The notes: generated by a model not told the origin, from the sequence alone. Counted from the first letter of the stretch, positions 7,320-16,109 are shown. The stretch is DNA of 64,000 nucleotides from Alkalicoccus halolimnae (GCF_008014775.2 NZ_CP144914.1:3472001-3536000); one strand, 5' to 3'. Numbers and translations: made by a program.

Positions 7320-9491
7320 CTACTGATGCTGCAGCTGTTTGGCTTTGAATTCTCTTCTTCTGCGGTGAAGAATCGGCTCTGTGTACCCGCTCGGCTGATG
7401 CTTTCCTTCAAGAACGAGTTCCAGCGCTGCCTGAAAGGCGGTGGAATGATCGAAATCCGGAGCCATCGGCAGGTAATCGGGATCTCCTTCGTTCTGTTTA
7501 TCCACGAGTCTTGCCATTTTTTCCATCGTGCTTCGAATTTCTTCTTTTGAACAGATACCGTGTTCCAGCCAGTTTGCCATATGCTGGCTTGCTATCCGCA
7601 GCGTGGCTCTGTCCTCCATAAGATGGACGTTGTTTAAATCAGGTACTTTCGAACAGCCGACTCCCTGTTCCACCCAGCGGACTACATAGCCGAGAATGCC
7701 CTGTGCGTTATTTTCCAGTTCGTGGCGCCGGTCCTGTTCCTCCCAGGAAGGATCAGCTTCCAGTGGAATCTGCAGCATATCTTCTGCACGGGGATGAAGC
7801 GTCTGCAATTTACCAGTCTGAACCTGCTTCGTATCAATTTGATGGTAATGCATTGCATGGAGCGCAGCGGCGGTCGGCGACGGCACCCAGGCTGTATTCC
7901 CTCCTGCAAGAAGATGGCCGCTTTTCTGTTCCATCATCTGTTTCATTTCATCCGGCATCGGCCACATGCCCTTGCCGATCTGTCCCCGTTTGTAAAGTGC
8001 GGTATGCAGCCCCTGGTAGACATTGGACTCTTCGTACGCAGAGAGCCAGACCGACTGTTTCATGTCCCCTTTGCGGATCATCGCCCCTCCGAGGAAAGAA
8101 GTATGAATCTCATCGCCGGTACGGTCGAGGAATCCGGTATTAATAAAGAACACCCGCTCTTTTACTTCGCGTATACACTGCTTTAAGTTGAGCGATGTTC
8201 TTCTTTCCTCGTCCATCACCCCGATCTTGATCGTATTTTTCGGAACGCCGATGACTTCTTCCACTCTTGTCATTAAAGCATTGGTCAGCTTCACTTCCTG
8301 CGAACCGTGCATTTTTGGTTTGACAATGTAAATCGATCCCGTTTTCGAGTTCTGAAAACGCCCGTTCTTTAATAAGTCATGCTTGGCGATCAGTGACGTG
8401 ATGAGCGCGTCTGCGATACCTTCGGGAATTTCTTTTCCGTCAGCGGTTTTTATCATGTCGGTTGTCATTAAATGTCCGACATTCCGCATCAGGAGGAGCG
8501 ACCTTCCCGAAATCCGGCCCTCCCCGTTTTTGCCTGTGTACGTCCTGTCTTCCGAGAGGGTCCGCTTCACTTCCTCCGCACCTTTTTTGAAGGTCGTCGA
8601 TAAGTCCCCCTTCATTAACCCGAGCCAGTTGCGGTAAACGCCGACTTTATCTTCTGCATCAACGGCTGCTACGCTGTCTTCCGCGTCGACGATCGTTGTC
8701 GTCGCTGCTTCGAGCATCACATCCTTGATTCCGGCTTTGTCGGTTTTCCCTATCGGGTGGGTGCGGTCGATCTGTATTTCCACGTGAAGGCTGTTGTTGA
8801 TTAATATGACCGCCTCCGGATCTTCTTCTTTTCCTCTGTGTCCTAAAAATGCTGCCGGATTTTTTAAGGTTTTCATCCCGGCTGCTTCAATCGTGAGACT
8901 GCCGTTTTTAATCTGATAAGAAGAAACGTCTTTATGACTGCCTTCCTCCAGTGGGAAGTGTTCGTCTAAAAACTCCCTCGCATAGGCGATCACTTTTTCT
9001 CCACGCTTCGGGTTATAAGCGCCTGTCTTTTCCGCTCCATCCTTTTCCGGTATAACATCTGTACCATATAAAGCATCATACAGGCTTCCCCAGCGGGCGT
9101 TTGCCGCGTTGATGGCGTAGCGGGCGTTATTTACCGGAACGACGAGCTGCGGTCCGGCTTGTTCGGTTACTTCCTTGTCCAGGTTGGAGGTAGTAACCGT
9201 AACGTCCTCACCTTCAGGCTCGAGGTAGCCGATGTCCTTTAAGTAGCTGTGATACTTTTCCGGATCCGGAGTGCCGGGGTTTTCCCGGTGCCAGCTGTCC
9301 AGCTTTTTTTGTATCTCTTCCCTGATTTCGAGCGCCGCCTCCGTACCCGGCTGAAGCTCGGAAATAATGTCTTCTGCGCCCTTCCAGAAGGTGGTTGAAT
9401 CTACTTTTGTACCGGGCAGCACTTCCTGTTCTATGAACTGATAGAGCAGTTCATTTACTTCGAGCTTTCCCTGCTTTCTGTAAGTACTCAT
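7320..9491 (-). CDS. glcB: Malate synthase G
   Basis: A 723-residue monomeric malate synthase of type G, which condenses glyoxylate with acetyl-CoA to malate. The length matches the family. Diagnostic blocks are present: GRSLLLMRNVGHLM, KMHGSQEVKLTNALMTRVEE, NTAWVPSPTAAALHAMHYHQ, and MEDRATLRIASQHMANWL, whose Asp (about residue 626) corresponds to the catalytic Asp631 of the E. coli enzyme. The G isoform paired with isocitrate lyase in a bacillus is less common than the shorter A isoform. A good promoter and a palindrome lie upstream (9528-9589). It is probably the first gene of a three-gene unit ending with aceA. Confidence 0.96.
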   Translation of the reverse strand: MSTYRKQGKLEVNELLYQFIEQEVLPGTKVDSTTFWKGAEDIISELQPGTEAALEIREEIQKKLDSWHRENPGTPDPEKYHSYLKDIGYLEPEGEDVTVTTSNLDKEVTEQAGPQLVVPVNNARYAINAANARWGSLYDALYGTDVIPEKDGAEKTGAYNPKRGEKVIAYAREFLDEHFPLEEGSHKDVSSYQIKNGSLTIEAAGMKTLKNPAAFLGHRGKEEDPEAVILINNSLHVEIQIDRTHPIGKTDKAGIKDVMLEAATTTIVDAEDSVAAVDAEDKVGVYRNWLGLMKGDLSTTFKKGAEEVKRTLSEDRTYTGKNGEGRISGRSLLLMRNVGHLMTTDMIKTADGKEIPEGIADALITSLIAKHDLLKNGRFQNSKTGSIYIVKPKMHGSQEVKLTNALMTRVEEVIGVPKNTIKIGVMDEERRTSLNLKQCIREVKERVFFINTGFLDRTGDEIHTSFLGGAMIRKGDMKQSVWLSAYEESNVYQGLHTALYKRGQIGKGMWPMPDEMKQMMEQKSGHLLAGGNTAWVPSPTAAALHAMHYHQIDTKQVQTGKLQTLHPRAEDMLQIPLEADPSWEEQDRRHELENNAQGILGYVVRWVEQGVGCSKVPDLNNVHLMEDRATLRIASQHMANWLEHGICSKEEIRSTMEKMARLVDKQNEGDPDYLPMAPDFDHSTAFQAALELVLEGKHQPSGYTEPILHRRRREFKAKQLQHQ

Positions 9492-9527
9492 GCAGTGCCT
9501 CCTCGCATCCTTTAACTTATGTTTTTA

Positions 9528-9589
9528 AACTGTATTACAACAGTTAATGTTTATGAAACTTATTATATAACAAAGAATTTGAATTGCAA
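9528..9589 (-). promoter_or_regulatory. glcB promoter with operator-like palindrome
   Basis: On the minus strand TTGCAA (9584-9589) and TATAAT (9562-9567) are separated by 16 bp, a good sigma-A promoter. Downstream in the leader, AACTGT (9528-9533) and ACAGTT (9540-9545) form an inverted repeat with a six-base spacer at about +10 to +27, a typical repressor position. TGTTATATAATA overlapping the -10 is shared with the aceA upstream region. Confidence 0.6.
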
Positions 9590-9828
9590 CACTATTTTTA
9601 AAATTTTTTCCGGGAAATTTCCCATACATATGACAAAGGGCTTTATAACGGGATTTTTTAAAAAGAAAATTTTTAGGCTGTTTTGGAAGTAAGTACCGTA
9701 AAAAGCCGGGTGAAGTTTGATGAGCTTTTCCGGAGAAAGCTTGCCGCTGTTCCAGAATCAAAATAGATGAATCATCTTTAAAAGTCACGGTTTTCCGTTC
9801 ATTTTCTAACGGGGGAATGATTTTCACG

Positions 9829-9951
9829 ACAGGCGGACGCTTTCCGTGGGGCTCGTCTTCAACTAATTCTTCCTCCGCTATGCTTCGTCAGAATGGATTT
9901 TCAGACTTCGCTGGTCCCACCGGAGTCGCCGCCTTCTGTTTCAATCATTCG
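9829..9951 (+). repeat. Mosaic intergenic repeat, copy 3 (diverged type III)
   Basis: The core here reads GGCGGACGCTTTCCGTGGGG, CTTCAACTAATTCTTCC, GGATTTTCAGACTTCGCTGG, CCGGAGTCGCCGCC and TTTCAATCATTCG. It follows the same left-arm/right-arm layout as the other copies but with its own sequence, closer to the repeat I recall from many Bacillaceae genomes. It lacks the type I and type II left ends. Confidence 0.65.
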
Positions 9952-10060
9952 TCTTTTTTATTGGAAATCTAAACAGGTCTTGAAATCAGCGGCGAATTTG
10001 CTTTATGAAATGAATTCGGCCAATTAATCATATAGAAAAATGCATACAGTAAGTGATCTT

Positions 10061-10134
10061 CTGCACGGCAGGTCAGTTGCAGCGAAGTTTTCTCCATTTA
10101 TCAACACTGGACTTGGCTCTTACGCGAAAAAAGG
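10061..10134 (+). repeat. Repeat module E
   Basis: CTGCACGGCAGGTCAGTTG, CGAAGTTTTCTCCATTTATC and ACTTGGCTCTTACGC form a module found again at 35.38 kb (CACGGCAGGTCAATTG, TATCCACACCCGACTTGGCT) and in part at 5.52 kb. Confidence 0.6.
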
Positions 10135-10230
10135 GAACTTGTTTTTCCGGTTTACGATGACAGAAGGTAACTTCACTTTAATAGCAGGTTTAAGGGTGAA
10201 TTTAGTTTTTTGTCAGATATATCTTGTTTT

Positions 10231-10494
10231 CACCAAACTTGCGTAAGAACCCTGGACTTTAACAGAGACATTCATGCAAAAACTTTGCACCATGGAGGCA
10301 TGAAAATGGCCTTTCCCTCTATACAGGTAGAATCAATGATGGTCAAGAAGGGGTTTTTAGGAGAAGGCAGATGCTGCCCGGTCTTTTTACCATAAGCCGG
10401 AGTGGACATGGGGCGACTCCGGCCCGCCCGGAAAGCTTCCCCATGGCAGCGAAAGCAGAGGCTTATCGCTTAAATGCTTTATTTTCAAGGTAGC
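10231..10494 (-). repeat. Mosaic intergenic repeat, copy 4 (inverted, core tip deleted)
   Basis: Read on the minus strand, this copy has the type I left end (TTGAAAATAAA with flanking changes), CCATGGGGAAGCTTTCCGGG, then directly GGAGTCGCCCCATGTCC. The inner part of the palindromic core is missing, as expected if the tip of a hairpin was deleted. The tail (GGTAAAAAGACCGGGCAG, CATTTTCATGCCTCCATGG, GTGCAAAGTTTTTGCATG) is present. At its outer edge is module F (CACCAAACTTGCGTAAGAAC, ACTTTAAC), also found at 18.33 kb. Confidence 0.75.
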
Positions 10495-10666
10495 TAATGA
10501 AAAAAATCTCTGCTTTGCTTACGAGCGGTTTTTCTGAAGCGAACTGTGTGGACTCCTGCGAGGTAAAATGAAGTTTGAAGATTCTTTCCAGCGAAGGGAT
10601 ACTTTGCTGGAAGCAGCGGAATAAACCTTATACAGATTCAGAAAATAAGACCGTAAAACTAAATAA

Positions 10667-10702
10667 AGAAGCTGTTCCCTATTTCCCTGGGAACAGCTTC
10701 TG
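10667..10702 (-). terminator. pta terminator
   Basis: GAAGCTGTTCCC and GGGAACAGCTTC form a perfect 12-bp stem with an eight-base loop 18 bp after the pta stop. On the minus strand it is followed by TTTATTTAGTTTT. Confidence 0.85.
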
Positions 10703-10717
10703 CTCGTTGTTATATGA

Positions 10718-11695
10718 TTATTTCTGCAGGCTCTGCATGGCGGTGATGAGTGCGAGCTTGTAGACATCTTCCTGGCTGCAGCCGCGGGAAAGGTCGTTCA
10801 CCGGCTGATTCAGTCCTTGAAGTATGGGACCGATCGCTTCGTATCCGCCGAGACGCTGGGCAATTTTGTAGCCGATATTGCCGGCTTCCAGACTCGGGAA
10901 GATGAACGTGTTTGCTTCTCCCCTAAGTGGGGAATCCGGTGCTTTCTTTGCTGCTACATCCGGAACAAAGGCGGCGTCAAACTGAAATTCCCCATCGACA
11001 TTAAGCTCCGGGTTCTTTTCTTTGGCAAGCATAACCGCTTCCGCGACGCGGTCGGTTTCTTCGCTCTTTGCGGACCCTTTTGTCGAGAAGCTGAGCATCG
11101 CCACCTTCGGATCGATCCCGAACACTTTGGCTGTTTTGCCTGCTTCCACTGCTGTTTCAGCAAGGTCACTGCTGTCCGGAGCAATGTTGATGGCACAGTC
11201 ACCGAAAATATACCGTTCGTCATTTTTTACCATTACGAAAACGCCGGACGTTTTCTTGACGCCTTCTTTTGTTTTAATAATCTGCAGTGCCGGCCGCACC
11301 GTATCTCCGGTCGAGTGAATTGCCCCACTTACAAGTCCCGCGGCTCTGCCTGTATATACGAGCATCGTGCCGAAGTAATTTGCTGATTTTAATATCTGCT
11401 GCGCTTCGTCTTTAGTATTTTTACCTTTGCGGCGCTCGACAAAAGCATCGACAAGCTCATCAAAGGCTTCGTACGTTTCCGGATCTAAAATAGTAATCCC
11501 GGAAACGTCCTGTCCGATTTCTTTCGCTTTAATCTCCACATCCTGACGGGTGCCGATCAGGATCGGCTGTATAATGCCTTCTTTGTGCAGACGGGCTGCC
11601 GCTTCCAGAATTCTTTCATCTGTTCCTTCCGGAAACACAATTGCGGGATTGACCTCTTTCACCTCTTGTTTTATCTCCGTAAACATATCGCTCAC
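10718..11695 (-). CDS. pta: Phosphate acetyltransferase
   Basis: A 325-residue short-form phosphotransacetylase that interconverts acetyl-CoA and acetyl phosphate. The stretches AGLVSGAIHSTGDTVRPALQ, MVKNDERYIFGDCAINIAPD and the C-terminal GPILQGLNQPVNDLSRGCSQ are characteristic. The start is a GTG at 11695 with AAGGAGG seven bases upstream; a downstream ATG is less well placed. Its position after lipL and before hemQ matches B. subtilis. It is monocistronic with a strong terminator. Close to the glyoxylate block, it links acetate overflow with acetate assimilation. Confidence 0.96.
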   Translation of the reverse strand: MSDMFTEIKQEVKEVNPAIVFPEGTDERILEAAARLHKEGIIQPILIGTRQDVEIKAKEIGQDVSGITILDPETYEAFDELVDAFVERRKGKNTKDEAQQILKSANYFGTMLVYTGRAAGLVSGAIHSTGDTVRPALQIIKTKEGVKKTSGVFVMVKNDERYIFGDCAINIAPDSSDLAETAVEAGKTAKVFGIDPKVAMLSFSTKGSAKSEETDRVAEAVMLAKEKNPELNVDGEFQFDAAFVPDVAAKKAPDSPLRGEANTFIFPSLEAGNIGYKIAQRLGGYEAIGPILQGLNQPVNDLSRGCSQEDVYKLALITAMQSLQK

Positions 11696-11804
11696 AGGAA
11701 TTCCTCCTTCAATTTTTGCATTATTACTACCATACCCGTTATTGCCTTAAAAATAAAACGTTGAAAAGGCTTTCGGAGGAAAGTTCTAATTTTCAGAATC
11801 GTGC

Positions 11805-11859
11805 TTACACATATTAACAGAATGCGTTATACTTATCATAATGAATGAGTATTCAGTCA
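11805..11859 (+). promoter_or_regulatory. Promoter with FadR-type operator
   Basis: TTACAC (11805-11810) and TATACT (11828-11833) are 17 bp apart. Directly after the expected start of transcription lies TGAATGAGTATTCAGTCA (11842-11859), which differs at only two positions from the B. subtilis FadR operator consensus as I recall it (TGAATGAnTAnTCATTCA). The operon downstream encodes beta-oxidation auxiliary enzymes, which fits repression by FadR relieved by long-chain acyl-CoA. Confidence 0.75.
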
Positions 11860-11891
11860 TTTACCGTTACTATTTATGGAGGTGTAAGCAG

Positions 11892-13805
11892 ATGTTATTT
11901 GAACCTTTATCGATCGGGACGCTTAAGCTCCGCAGTCGTGTCATGATGGGATCCATGCACGTCGGTCTCGAAGGAATGGACCGCGGCGAAGAGCGGCTCA
12001 CCGAATTTTACCGCAGGCGGGCTCAGCATGATGTCGGCCTTATCGTCACCGGCGGCGCGGCAGTAAACCCCGAAGGCAACGGCGGCGGAGAAGACTTTAT
12101 GACGATTTACAAAGAAGAGGACGTAACCCGTTGGAAGCCGCTCACAAAGGCCGTTCATGACGAAGGCGGGGCGATTGCCCTGCAGCTTTTTCACGCCGGA
12201 AGGTATGCTTATAAGGCGATGACAGGTCTCGATCCTGTCGCTCCGTCCGCTCTTCGTTCTCCTATCAATCCCGATGCGCCGCGCGCGTTATCCGCAGAAG
12301 AAGTCGAGCAGACGATCCGCGATTTCGCCGATGGAGCTTCCCGGGCGAAGGCAGCCGGGTTTGATGCCGTGGAAATCATGGGATCGGAAGGCTACCTGAT
12401 AAACGAATTTGTCTCTCCAGTGACTAATATACGTGAGGATAAGTGGGGCGGCTCTTTTGAAAAACGTCTCCGTTTCCCGCTTGCCGTGCTTGAGGCGGTC
12501 CGCGCTGCGGTCGGTCCTGATTTCCCGGTTGTTTTCCGGATGTCAGGACTGGATTTAATCGACGGAAGTACAACGGAAGAGGAAACAGCTGTATGGGCAA
12601 AAAAGCTTGAGGAATACGGAGCCGATGCCATTAATATCGGGATCGGCTGGCATGAATCCCGCACGCCGACCATTTCGATGAAGGTTCCGCGTATGCAGTT
12701 TGTTCCGGTAGCTGAAGGCATTTCCGAGCACGTTTCCATTCCGGTAATCGCCAGCAACCGCATCAACGACCCGCGTGATGCCGAAGCGATTCTTCAGCGC
12801 GGCAAGGTTCAGCTCGTTTCCATGGCCCGCCCTTTTCTGGCTGACCCTGCCATTTTATCGAAAGCAAAAGAGGCGCGGCACGAGGAGATCAATACGTGCA
12901 TCGCCTGCAATCAGGCCTGTCTGGATCATGTATTTGAAGGGAAACCGGCTACCTGCCTCGTTAATCCGGAAGCAGGAAGAGAGCTTGACATGCCGCTCCT
13001 TCCCACAGCAGAACCGAAAAAAATCGTCATCGTCGGGGCCGGCCCGGCTGGAATGGAAACAGCACGTGTCGCAGCCGAACGCGGACACGAGGTCACGCTC
13101 ATCGATGAACGGCCGGAAATCGGCGGCCAGCTGAATTATTCGAAGCGCATTCCGGGTAAAGAAGAATTTTATGAAACGCTGCGCTATTACAGTGTTCAGC
13201 TGAACAAACTCGGCGTTAACATTCATTTAAATAAAACAATCGACGCAGACGATGAGCTGCTTTCCAAAGCTGACGAAGTTGTCCTATCGACAGGCATCCT
13301 TCCACGCCAGCCGAAAATTGCCGGACTCGAACACGCGGTTTCTTATAAAGACGTATTCGACGGCAAAGCTGAGGCAGGAAAAGAGATTGTGATTATCGGA
13401 GGCGGAGGTATCGCCTGTGATCTGGCTTTGTTTGTCAGTAAAGAAAGCGCCCCTTCTATTACAATGCTGCAGCGAAGCAAATCGTTTGCTCGCGGCATCG
13501 GTAAAACGACGCGCTGGGCGACGCTGATGGAGATGAAGCAGAAAGGGATTCAGATGATCGGAGGCATCGACTACTACGACCGGATTGAAAAGAATCAGGT
13601 CGTCTATACATTTGACGGACAAAAACAAAGCGTCTCCTGCGATACGGTCGTGATCGCTGCCGGCCAGCTCGTCAACGTTTCCCTCGGGGAAGAACTGGAG
13701 GCACGAGGAAAGAAAGTACACATTATCGGAGGAGCCAAAGACGCCCTCGGACTGGACGCAAAGCGGGCCATCTATGACGGTGCGGTGACGGCAAGAGCAT
13801 TATAA
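11892..13805 (+). CDS. 2,4-dienoyl-CoA reductase-like NADH:flavin oxidoreductase
   Basis: A 637-residue FadH/enoate-reductase-type protein. Residues 1 to about 330 form an FMN-binding TIM barrel of the old yellow enzyme family. A four-cysteine iron-sulfur cluster motif follows (CIACNQACLDHV, then ATCLVNPEAGRE). The C-terminal half is an FAD/NAD(P)H module with VIVGAGPAGMETARVAAERG. Relatives reduce 2,4-dienoyl-CoA during beta-oxidation of unsaturated fatty acids or reduce enones. The ATG at 11892 is chosen because GGAGGTG precedes it; an upstream in-frame ATG would lie within the operator. The enoyl-CoA hydratase gene follows after 15 bp. The FadR-like box supports the dienoyl-CoA role. Confidence 0.88.
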   Translation: MLFEPLSIGTLKLRSRVMMGSMHVGLEGMDRGEERLTEFYRRRAQHDVGLIVTGGAAVNPEGNGGGEDFMTIYKEEDVTRWKPLTKAVHDEGGAIALQLFHAGRYAYKAMTGLDPVAPSALRSPINPDAPRALSAEEVEQTIRDFADGASRAKAAGFDAVEIMGSEGYLINEFVSPVTNIREDKWGGSFEKRLRFPLAVLEAVRAAVGPDFPVVFRMSGLDLIDGSTTEEETAVWAKKLEEYGADAINIGIGWHESRTPTISMKVPRMQFVPVAEGISEHVSIPVIASNRINDPRDAEAILQRGKVQLVSMARPFLADPAILSKAKEARHEEINTCIACNQACLDHVFEGKPATCLVNPEAGRELDMPLLPTAEPKKIVIVGAGPAGMETARVAAERGHEVTLIDERPEIGGQLNYSKRIPGKEEFYETLRYYSVQLNKLGVNIHLNKTIDADDELLSKADEVVLSTGILPRQPKIAGLEHAVSYKDVFDGKAEAGKEIVIIGGGGIACDLALFVSKESAPSITMLQRSKSFARGIGKTTRWATLMEMKQKGIQMIGGIDYYDRIEKNQVVYTFDGQKQSVSCDTVVIAAGQLVNVSLGEELEARGKKVHIIGGAKDALGLDAKRAIYDGAVTARAL

Positions 13806-13820
13806 GAGGAGGCAGAATAA

Positions 13821-14570
13821 ATGAATAATAAAGTGATGTACAGTGTAGAGAACGAGGTGGCGACCATTGCTATTAACCGTCCCGAGGTGAAAAATGCGAT
13901 CGATAAAGAAACTCACGAAGAACTTTACGAAGCGTTTTCCACAGCGAAAAAGGACGAAACTGTTAAAGTGATCGTCTTCACTGGCAGCGGTGATTCTTTT
14001 TCCAGCGGAGCGGACTTGAAAAGTATCCCGACAGAAGAGCTCGGAACGTTTGATTACGGTTTTTATTTAGACGAAACCTACAATCGCCTCCTGCTGCTGA
14101 TGGAAGAAATTGAAAAGCCAATCGTAGCTTATATTAACGGCATGGCTGTCGGGGCCGGCTTGAGCCTGGCGCTTGCCTGTGATTTCCGTTTTGCGGACAG
14201 GAACGCCTCCTTTGCGCTCAGCTTTTTGAAAATCGGACTCGTCCCCGACGCCGGTGCTTCCTACTATCTGCCGAGGCTCGTCGGTCTGTCGAAAGCTCTT
14301 GAGCTCGGTACCGGTGTAAAAATTGACGTTGAAAAAGCGCTGCAGATCGGGCTGATCAACGGACACGGCTATCCGGACACGTGGATTGAGCAGCTCACGA
14401 TGGCACCTCTTCCCGCCTATGGAATGATGAAACGCAATATGCGCCGCGGTTTTGAAGACAGTCTGGAAGAAGTGCTCGCATACGAAGTCGAAGGCCAGCG
14501 GGAAGCCGGAAAGTCCCAGGCACACCAGGATGCCCTGCAGGCTTTTCTGCAAAAGTCCCAGAAGAAGTAA
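13821..14570 (+). CDS. Enoyl-CoA hydratase/isomerase family protein
   Basis: A 249-residue crotonase-fold enzyme. The oxyanion hole residues appear in GDSFSSGADLKSIP and INGMAVGAGLSLALACDFRF. At the second catalytic position it has IGLVPDAGASYYLPRLVG with Asp, as in PaaG-type isomerases, rather than the Glu of classical hydratases, so it may be an enoyl-CoA isomerase. AGAGGAGG precedes the ATG. It is the second gene of the FadR-box operon and ends at a strong terminator. Together with the dienoyl-CoA reductase it would remove awkward double bonds in unsaturated fatty acids. Confidence 0.88.
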   Translation: MNNKVMYSVENEVATIAINRPEVKNAIDKETHEELYEAFSTAKKDETVKVIVFTGSGDSFSSGADLKSIPTEELGTFDYGFYLDETYNRLLLLMEEIEKPIVAYINGMAVGAGLSLALACDFRFADRNASFALSFLKIGLVPDAGASYYLPRLVGLSKALELGTGVKIDVEKALQIGLINGHGYPDTWIEQLTMAPLPAYGMMKRNMRRGFEDSLEEVLAYEVEGQREAGKSQAHQDALQAFLQKSQKK

Positions 14571-14587
14571 AGAGTTCCGCTGACGAA

Positions 14588-14634
14588 AAACCGCCCGGCT
14601 TTCCACCTGCAGTGGTGAAGCCGGGCCGCTTTTA
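14588..14634 (+). terminator. Terminator of the dienoyl-CoA reductase operon
   Basis: CCCGGCTTTCCAC pairs with GTGGTGAAGCCGGG across a five-base loop, followed by CCGCTTTTAT. It lies about 20 bp after the enoyl-CoA hydratase stop. Confidence 0.75.
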
Positions 14635-14798
14635 TAAGAGGCGGATTCACTCCTTCGTTTCCTGGCGGGTTTGAAATGAAGACCCCCTAAGACTCATCTT
14701 CCAATTGTCTGTATTTTTGTTTTCGGCTGCTTTTTAGTATAATGGCACCTGTGAGCAAAAATATCCGATAATTTTTAATGAGAAACGGAGTGATAGTT

Positions 14799-15542
14799 TT
14801 GGCAGAACCAGCAAAGACCCTCGATGGATGGTATTGCTACCATGATTTCCGCACGATCAACTGGCCGGAGTGGCAGAAGCTTTCCGACAGTGAGCGGGAT
14901 TCAATATTAAATGAATTTTTAAATATGGTTGAAGCCTGGGAAGATGTGCAGGCAAAATTTGAAGGCAGCCACGGTGTCTATTCTATTCTTGGACAGAAAG
15001 CAGACATCATGATTCTATGGCTTCGTCCAACGATGGATGAGCTGCTTGACCTGGAAGCTGCATTGAATAAATCCCGCCTTGCCGCTTACATGAAACCGAC
15101 GTACTCGTATGTTTCCGTCGTGGAGCTGAGCAATTATCTGCCATCTGATAAAGATCCGAATCAGGATCCTGAAATCCAGGCCCGTCTGAAGCCGATACTT
15201 CCAAAATGGAAGTACGTCTGTTTTTATCCGATGGATAAACGCCGTCAGGGCAGCGACAACTGGTACATGCTTTCCATGGAAGATCGTCAGACAATGATGC
15301 GCAGCCACGGCATGATTGGACGTCAATATGCAGGAAAAGTCCGCCAGATTATTTCCGGTTCCGTAGGCTTTGACGACTGGGAATGGGGCGTTACGCTGTT
15401 TGCCCACGATGTGCTTGAATTTAAAAAGCTTGTCTACGAAATGCGTTTTGATGAAGTCAGCGCGCGCTACGGCGAGTTTGGCACGTTTTACGTCGGCCAG
15501 ACGATGGAAAACAGCGAAATAAAACCTTACTTCGAGGTGTAA
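14799..15542 (+). CDS. hemQ: Coproheme decarboxylase HemQ
   Basis: A 247-residue chlorite-dismutase-family enzyme that converts coproheme III to heme b in the Gram-positive heme pathway. Key residues are visible: the catalytic Tyr and Lys in FYPMDKRR (about Tyr143 and Lys147) and the axial His in [11 protein letters not shown] (about His170), close to the numbering in Geobacillus HemQ. The family start [12 protein letters not shown] is present. I place the start at the TTG at 14799 because GGAG lies eight bases before it; an ATG 21 bp upstream has no ribosome site. A TATAAT at 14738-14743 may be the -10 box. It corresponds to ywfI of B. subtilis. Confidence 0.93.
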   Translation: MAEPAKTLDGWYCYHDFRTINWPEWQKLSDSERDSILNEFLNMVEAWEDVQAKFEGSHGVYSILGQKADIMILWLRPTMDELLDLEAALNKSRLAAYMKPTYSYVSVVELSNYLPSDKDPNQDPEIQARLKPILPKWKYVCFYPMDKRRQGSDNWYMLSMEDRQTMMRSHGMIGRQYAGKVRQIISGSVGFDDWEWGVTLFAHDVLEFKKLVYEMRFDEVSARYGEFGTFYVGQTMENSEIKPYFEV

Positions 15543-15563
15543 ATGTCACGCACGGCATATGCA

Positions 15564-15610
15564 GAGGAGCTGCCCCAATAAACTTTTGGGACAGCTCCTT
15601 TTTTCTTTTT
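15564..15610. terminator. Bidirectional terminator between hemQ and ywdK
   Basis: AGGAGCTGCCCCA pairs with TGGGACAGCTCCT with one mismatch, followed by TTTTTTCTTTTTATT. The convergent ywdK stop codon lies at its right edge. Confidence 0.8.
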
Positions 15611-15980
15611 ATTCTGCTAACGCAGCGATAATGAGTAAGACCCATCCTGTGAGAAAGGCGACGCCTCCAATAGGCGTAATTGCTCCGAGAACGCGGATGC
15701 CGGTTAAACTGAGGGCGTAGAGGCTTCCGGAGAATATAATAATTCCTGTAAAGAAGGCCCAGCCCGCCCCGGTTAGAAGTCCGCTGGATGATAAATGCTG
15801 AGTCAGAATCGCTACGGCTACAATCGCCAGAGCATGGATCATATGATACTGAACCCCTGTTTCGAACGTAGCGGTATAGCCGTTTGCTTCGAGTTTATCC
15901 GCAAGCGCGTGCGCCCCGAATGCCCCGATCGCTACGAATAAAAAAGACATGGTTCCGCCGAGCACTAAAAATAGTTTCAT
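15609..15980 (-). CDS. ywdK: DUF423 membrane protein (YwdK)
   Basis: A 123-residue integral membrane protein of the DUF423 family with about four transmembrane helices. The signature FLFVAIGAFGAHALADKL lies near the N-terminus; HMIHALAIVAVAIL and the glycine-rich last helices (GAITPIGGVAFLTGWVLLI) follow. It is convergent with hemQ and shares its terminator. The context is the same as ywdK in B. subtilis. Function is unknown across the family. Confidence 0.88.
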   Translation of the reverse strand: MKLFLVLGGTMSFLFVAIGAFGAHALADKLEANGYTATFETGVQYHMIHALAIVAVAILTQHLSSSGLLTGAGWAFFTGIIIFSGSLYALSLTGIRVLGAITPIGGVAFLTGWVLLIIAALAE

Positions 15981-16109
15981 AAATGATGACTCCTTTGTGG
16001 TGGCTTTCTCGACTTATCTTATCACGGAGCTTCTGGAAACGGCAATCAACTGGCAGCGCTTTTCATTATCTTCTATAATGGGGGAAATGCTGATTGGAGG
16101 TTGTTTACG

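Noticed and set aside
9525..9827. 100-codon minus-strand frame upstream of glcB
   Set aside because: It covers the glcB promoter, has no ribosome site and its C-terminus is a low-complexity translation of AT-rich DNA.
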